Assembly (NCBI RefSeq): GCF_030530965.1
Contig: NZ_JAUMTY010000027.1
Location: 11,918-27,304 of the forward strand
Direction of reading: 5' to 3'
Source: Corynebacterium sp.
GTDB lineage: Bacteria; Actinomycetota; Actinomycetes; Mycobacteriales; Mycobacteriaceae
Length of the DNA: 15,387 nt
In this document: piece after piece, positions 14,260-15,387 of the stretch
Numbering within the stretch: the stretch's first letter is position 1
Layout: each line of letters begins with the position of its first letter
The notes under the pieces: model-generated
Told to the model about the DNA's origin: nothing
What the model saw: only the letters and a program-made list of their open reading frames with translations
Database searches by the model: none
Position numbers and translations under genes: made by a program

Positions 14260-15387
14260 TTATTGGAACTCGACTGAACGGTGCCCTCGTTGTCCCTCCA
14301 CCACCTCGTGGTGGTCAACAATCAGGTGTCGGGCCTCCAACCGCTCAATCATCCGACGGTCGTGAGTGACAACAAGCACGGTTCCCTCAGCACTTGCGAT
14401 GGCATCCTGCACCTCTTCAATCAAGTCGACGGAGAGGTGGTTCGTCGGCTCGTCGAGAAGGAGAATGTGGGGCGGGCGGGCCGCAATCAGCGCAAGCGCT
14501 ACTCGTCGTTGCTGGCCTATAGAGAGGTCCCCGACGGGTCGAATAGCGTCCTCCGGGGCCAGCAGTCCGAGCTCGTCGAAGCTTACAGTGGGGTTGGGTG
14601 CCAACGCATACAGATCTTCCGCTGATTGTGTGGGATCATCCCACCGCTGCTCTTGGTGGAGAACACCGACGCTTTGACCTTCCCCAATGCGAACTTGCCC
14701 GCTCTCTGTCGGCACCGCGCCGGAGATAGCCCCCAGTAACGACGACTTGCCTGCTCCATTCGGGCCCGTGATCACCACTTTTTCGCCCGGGCGAATAGTC
14801 AAAGACCCTACGCGGACACGATCTGGGACAACGAGTCCTTGCAATTTAATGGCGAAGTCCTCGTCGGATCCCGCCGCGACCCGACGACGCGGTACGGGCG
14901 CGGTCAAAGGCGCATCGAGACCGAGCACCGCAGGAGGCTGTTCCACACCGTTCTCCTCGAGCTCAGTGAGACGTTGCCGCGCCGCACGGATTCGTCGGGA
15001 CAATTGACGCTCGGCCCGGTTACCGGCCATCCCATACATAACCTTTTCGTTGTCCCGCTTCGCCTTCTTGGGGCCGGCCGACTCATGATGCGCCTCAATA
15101 TCCTGCTCTAGCTGGTTTTTCTCCCTCTGCTCCGTCTTCCATTGATGCTCCCACAGAGCGCGCTCGTGCCGACGGTGCTTGTCATAAGCCGTGTAATTGC
15201 CCCTAAAAATGTGAATCCCCTCGCGCCGGGGAACGATATCGCCGATCTGGGTACACACCGCATCGAGAAAATCTCGATCATGCGTAGCGACGACAACCAC
15301 GCCAGCGTGGTTATGAATGTGATCGATAACAAGTTCTCTGCCACGGTCGTCGAGGTGGTTCGTGGGCTCGTCGAGAAGGAGGATCTC
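14260..15387 (-). CDS. ABC-F family ATPase, C-terminal part (start outside window)
   Basis: The frame is open to the window edge, so 375 residues are visible and the N-terminus is missing. It begins inside the first cassette at Walker B LLLDEPTNHLD (3-13) and the THDRDF switch (35-40). A long charged linker follows (about 69-149), then a complete second cassette: Walker A GPNGAGKSS (208-216), signature LSIGQ (288-292), Walker B with LLLDEPTNHL (309-318) and THDRR (341-345). There are no membrane helices, so it is a soluble ABC-F protein acting on ribosomes. It is not a second EttA: the linker differs, and LSIGQ replaces LSGGE. The LS(V/I)GQ form recalls actinomycete macrolide-resistance ABC-F proteins such as TlrC and OleB, so ribosome protection is possible but unproven. 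An internal GTG at 15300 is not a start. Confidence 0.95.
   Translation of the reverse strand, partial: EILLLDEPTNHLDDRGRELVIDHIHNHAGVVVVATHDRDFLDAVCTQIGDIVPRREGIHIFRGNYTAYDKHRRHERALWEHQWKTEQREKNQLEQDIEAHHESAGPKKAKRDNEKVMYGMAGNRAERQLSRRIRAARQRLTELEENGVEQPPAVLGLDAPLTAPVPRRRVAAGSDEDFAIKLQGLVVPDRVRVGSLTIRPGEKVVITGPNGAGKSSLLGAISGAVPTESGQVRIGEGQSVGVLHQEQRWDDPTQSAEDLYALAPNPTVSFDELGLLAPEDAIRPVGDLSIGQQRRVALALIAARPPHILLLDEPTNHLSVDLIEEVQDAIASAEGTVLVVTHDRRMIERLEARHLIVDHHEVVEGQRGHRSVEFQ

Noticed and set aside
14243..14362. Short plus-strand frame starting at ATG 14243
   Set aside because: It runs antisense into the ABC-F gene, has no ribosome binding site and its composition looks non-coding.
1..15387. 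CRISPR arrays, insertion sequences, rRNA genes and toxin-antitoxin pairs
   Set aside because: Looked for; no spaced direct-repeat array, transposase, terminal inverted repeats or typical toxin pair seen.

Overview
The window looks like a chromosomal segment of a moderately high-GC actinobacterium, most likely Corynebacterium or a close relative. The evidence is the CopD-CtaG fusion protein (CtiP type), a mycothiol-type CPxC nitroreductase directly followed by a Glu-type ribose-5-phosphate isomerase B, an SSB-like paralogue upstream of ettA, and a large M1 aminopeptidase N. From memory this resembles the Mycobacterium tuberculosis order around Rv2465c-Rv2478c. The species cannot be named from the sequence alone.

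Layout. (1) 1-1215: the C-terminal end of a concentrative nucleoside transporter (NupC type) meets, tail to tail, a SorC-family DeoR-like regulator; this is a nucleoside-uptake locus. (2) 1216-2277: a gene-poor stretch with a small predicted two-helix membrane protein preceded by a DtxR-like inverted repeat, then a tRNA-Arg(TCT) on the minus strand. (3) 2278-5371: ctiP, a copper transport and cytochrome oxidase assembly protein, then dps with a clear sigma-A-type promoter and three tandem 3' hairpins, the last a strong terminator. (4) 5372-9518: an AT-richer intergenic stretch with two perfect inverted DnaA boxes, an SSB paralogue, and then ettA, a hot-dog thioesterase and an unrecognised conserved-looking gene, the last three in a tight same-strand row. 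(5) 9585-13683: pepN on the minus strand, divergent from the nitroreductase-rpiB pair, which ends at a long bidirectional terminator. (6) 13777-15387: a small HTH protein gene that appears leaderless, a 246-bp AT-rich intergenic region with palindromes and a terminator, and the C-terminal two thirds of an ABC-F ATPase that runs off the window.

Most of the window is core metabolism and housekeeping: respiratory copper supply, iron storage and DNA protection, translation control, peptide turnover, redox and the pentose phosphate pathway. I see no IS element, phage module, CRISPR array or toxin-antitoxin pair. The most unusual structure is non-coding: the inverted DnaA-box pair upstream of ssb, the DtxR-like box before the small membrane protein, and the 28-bp near-palindrome upstream of the HTH gene.
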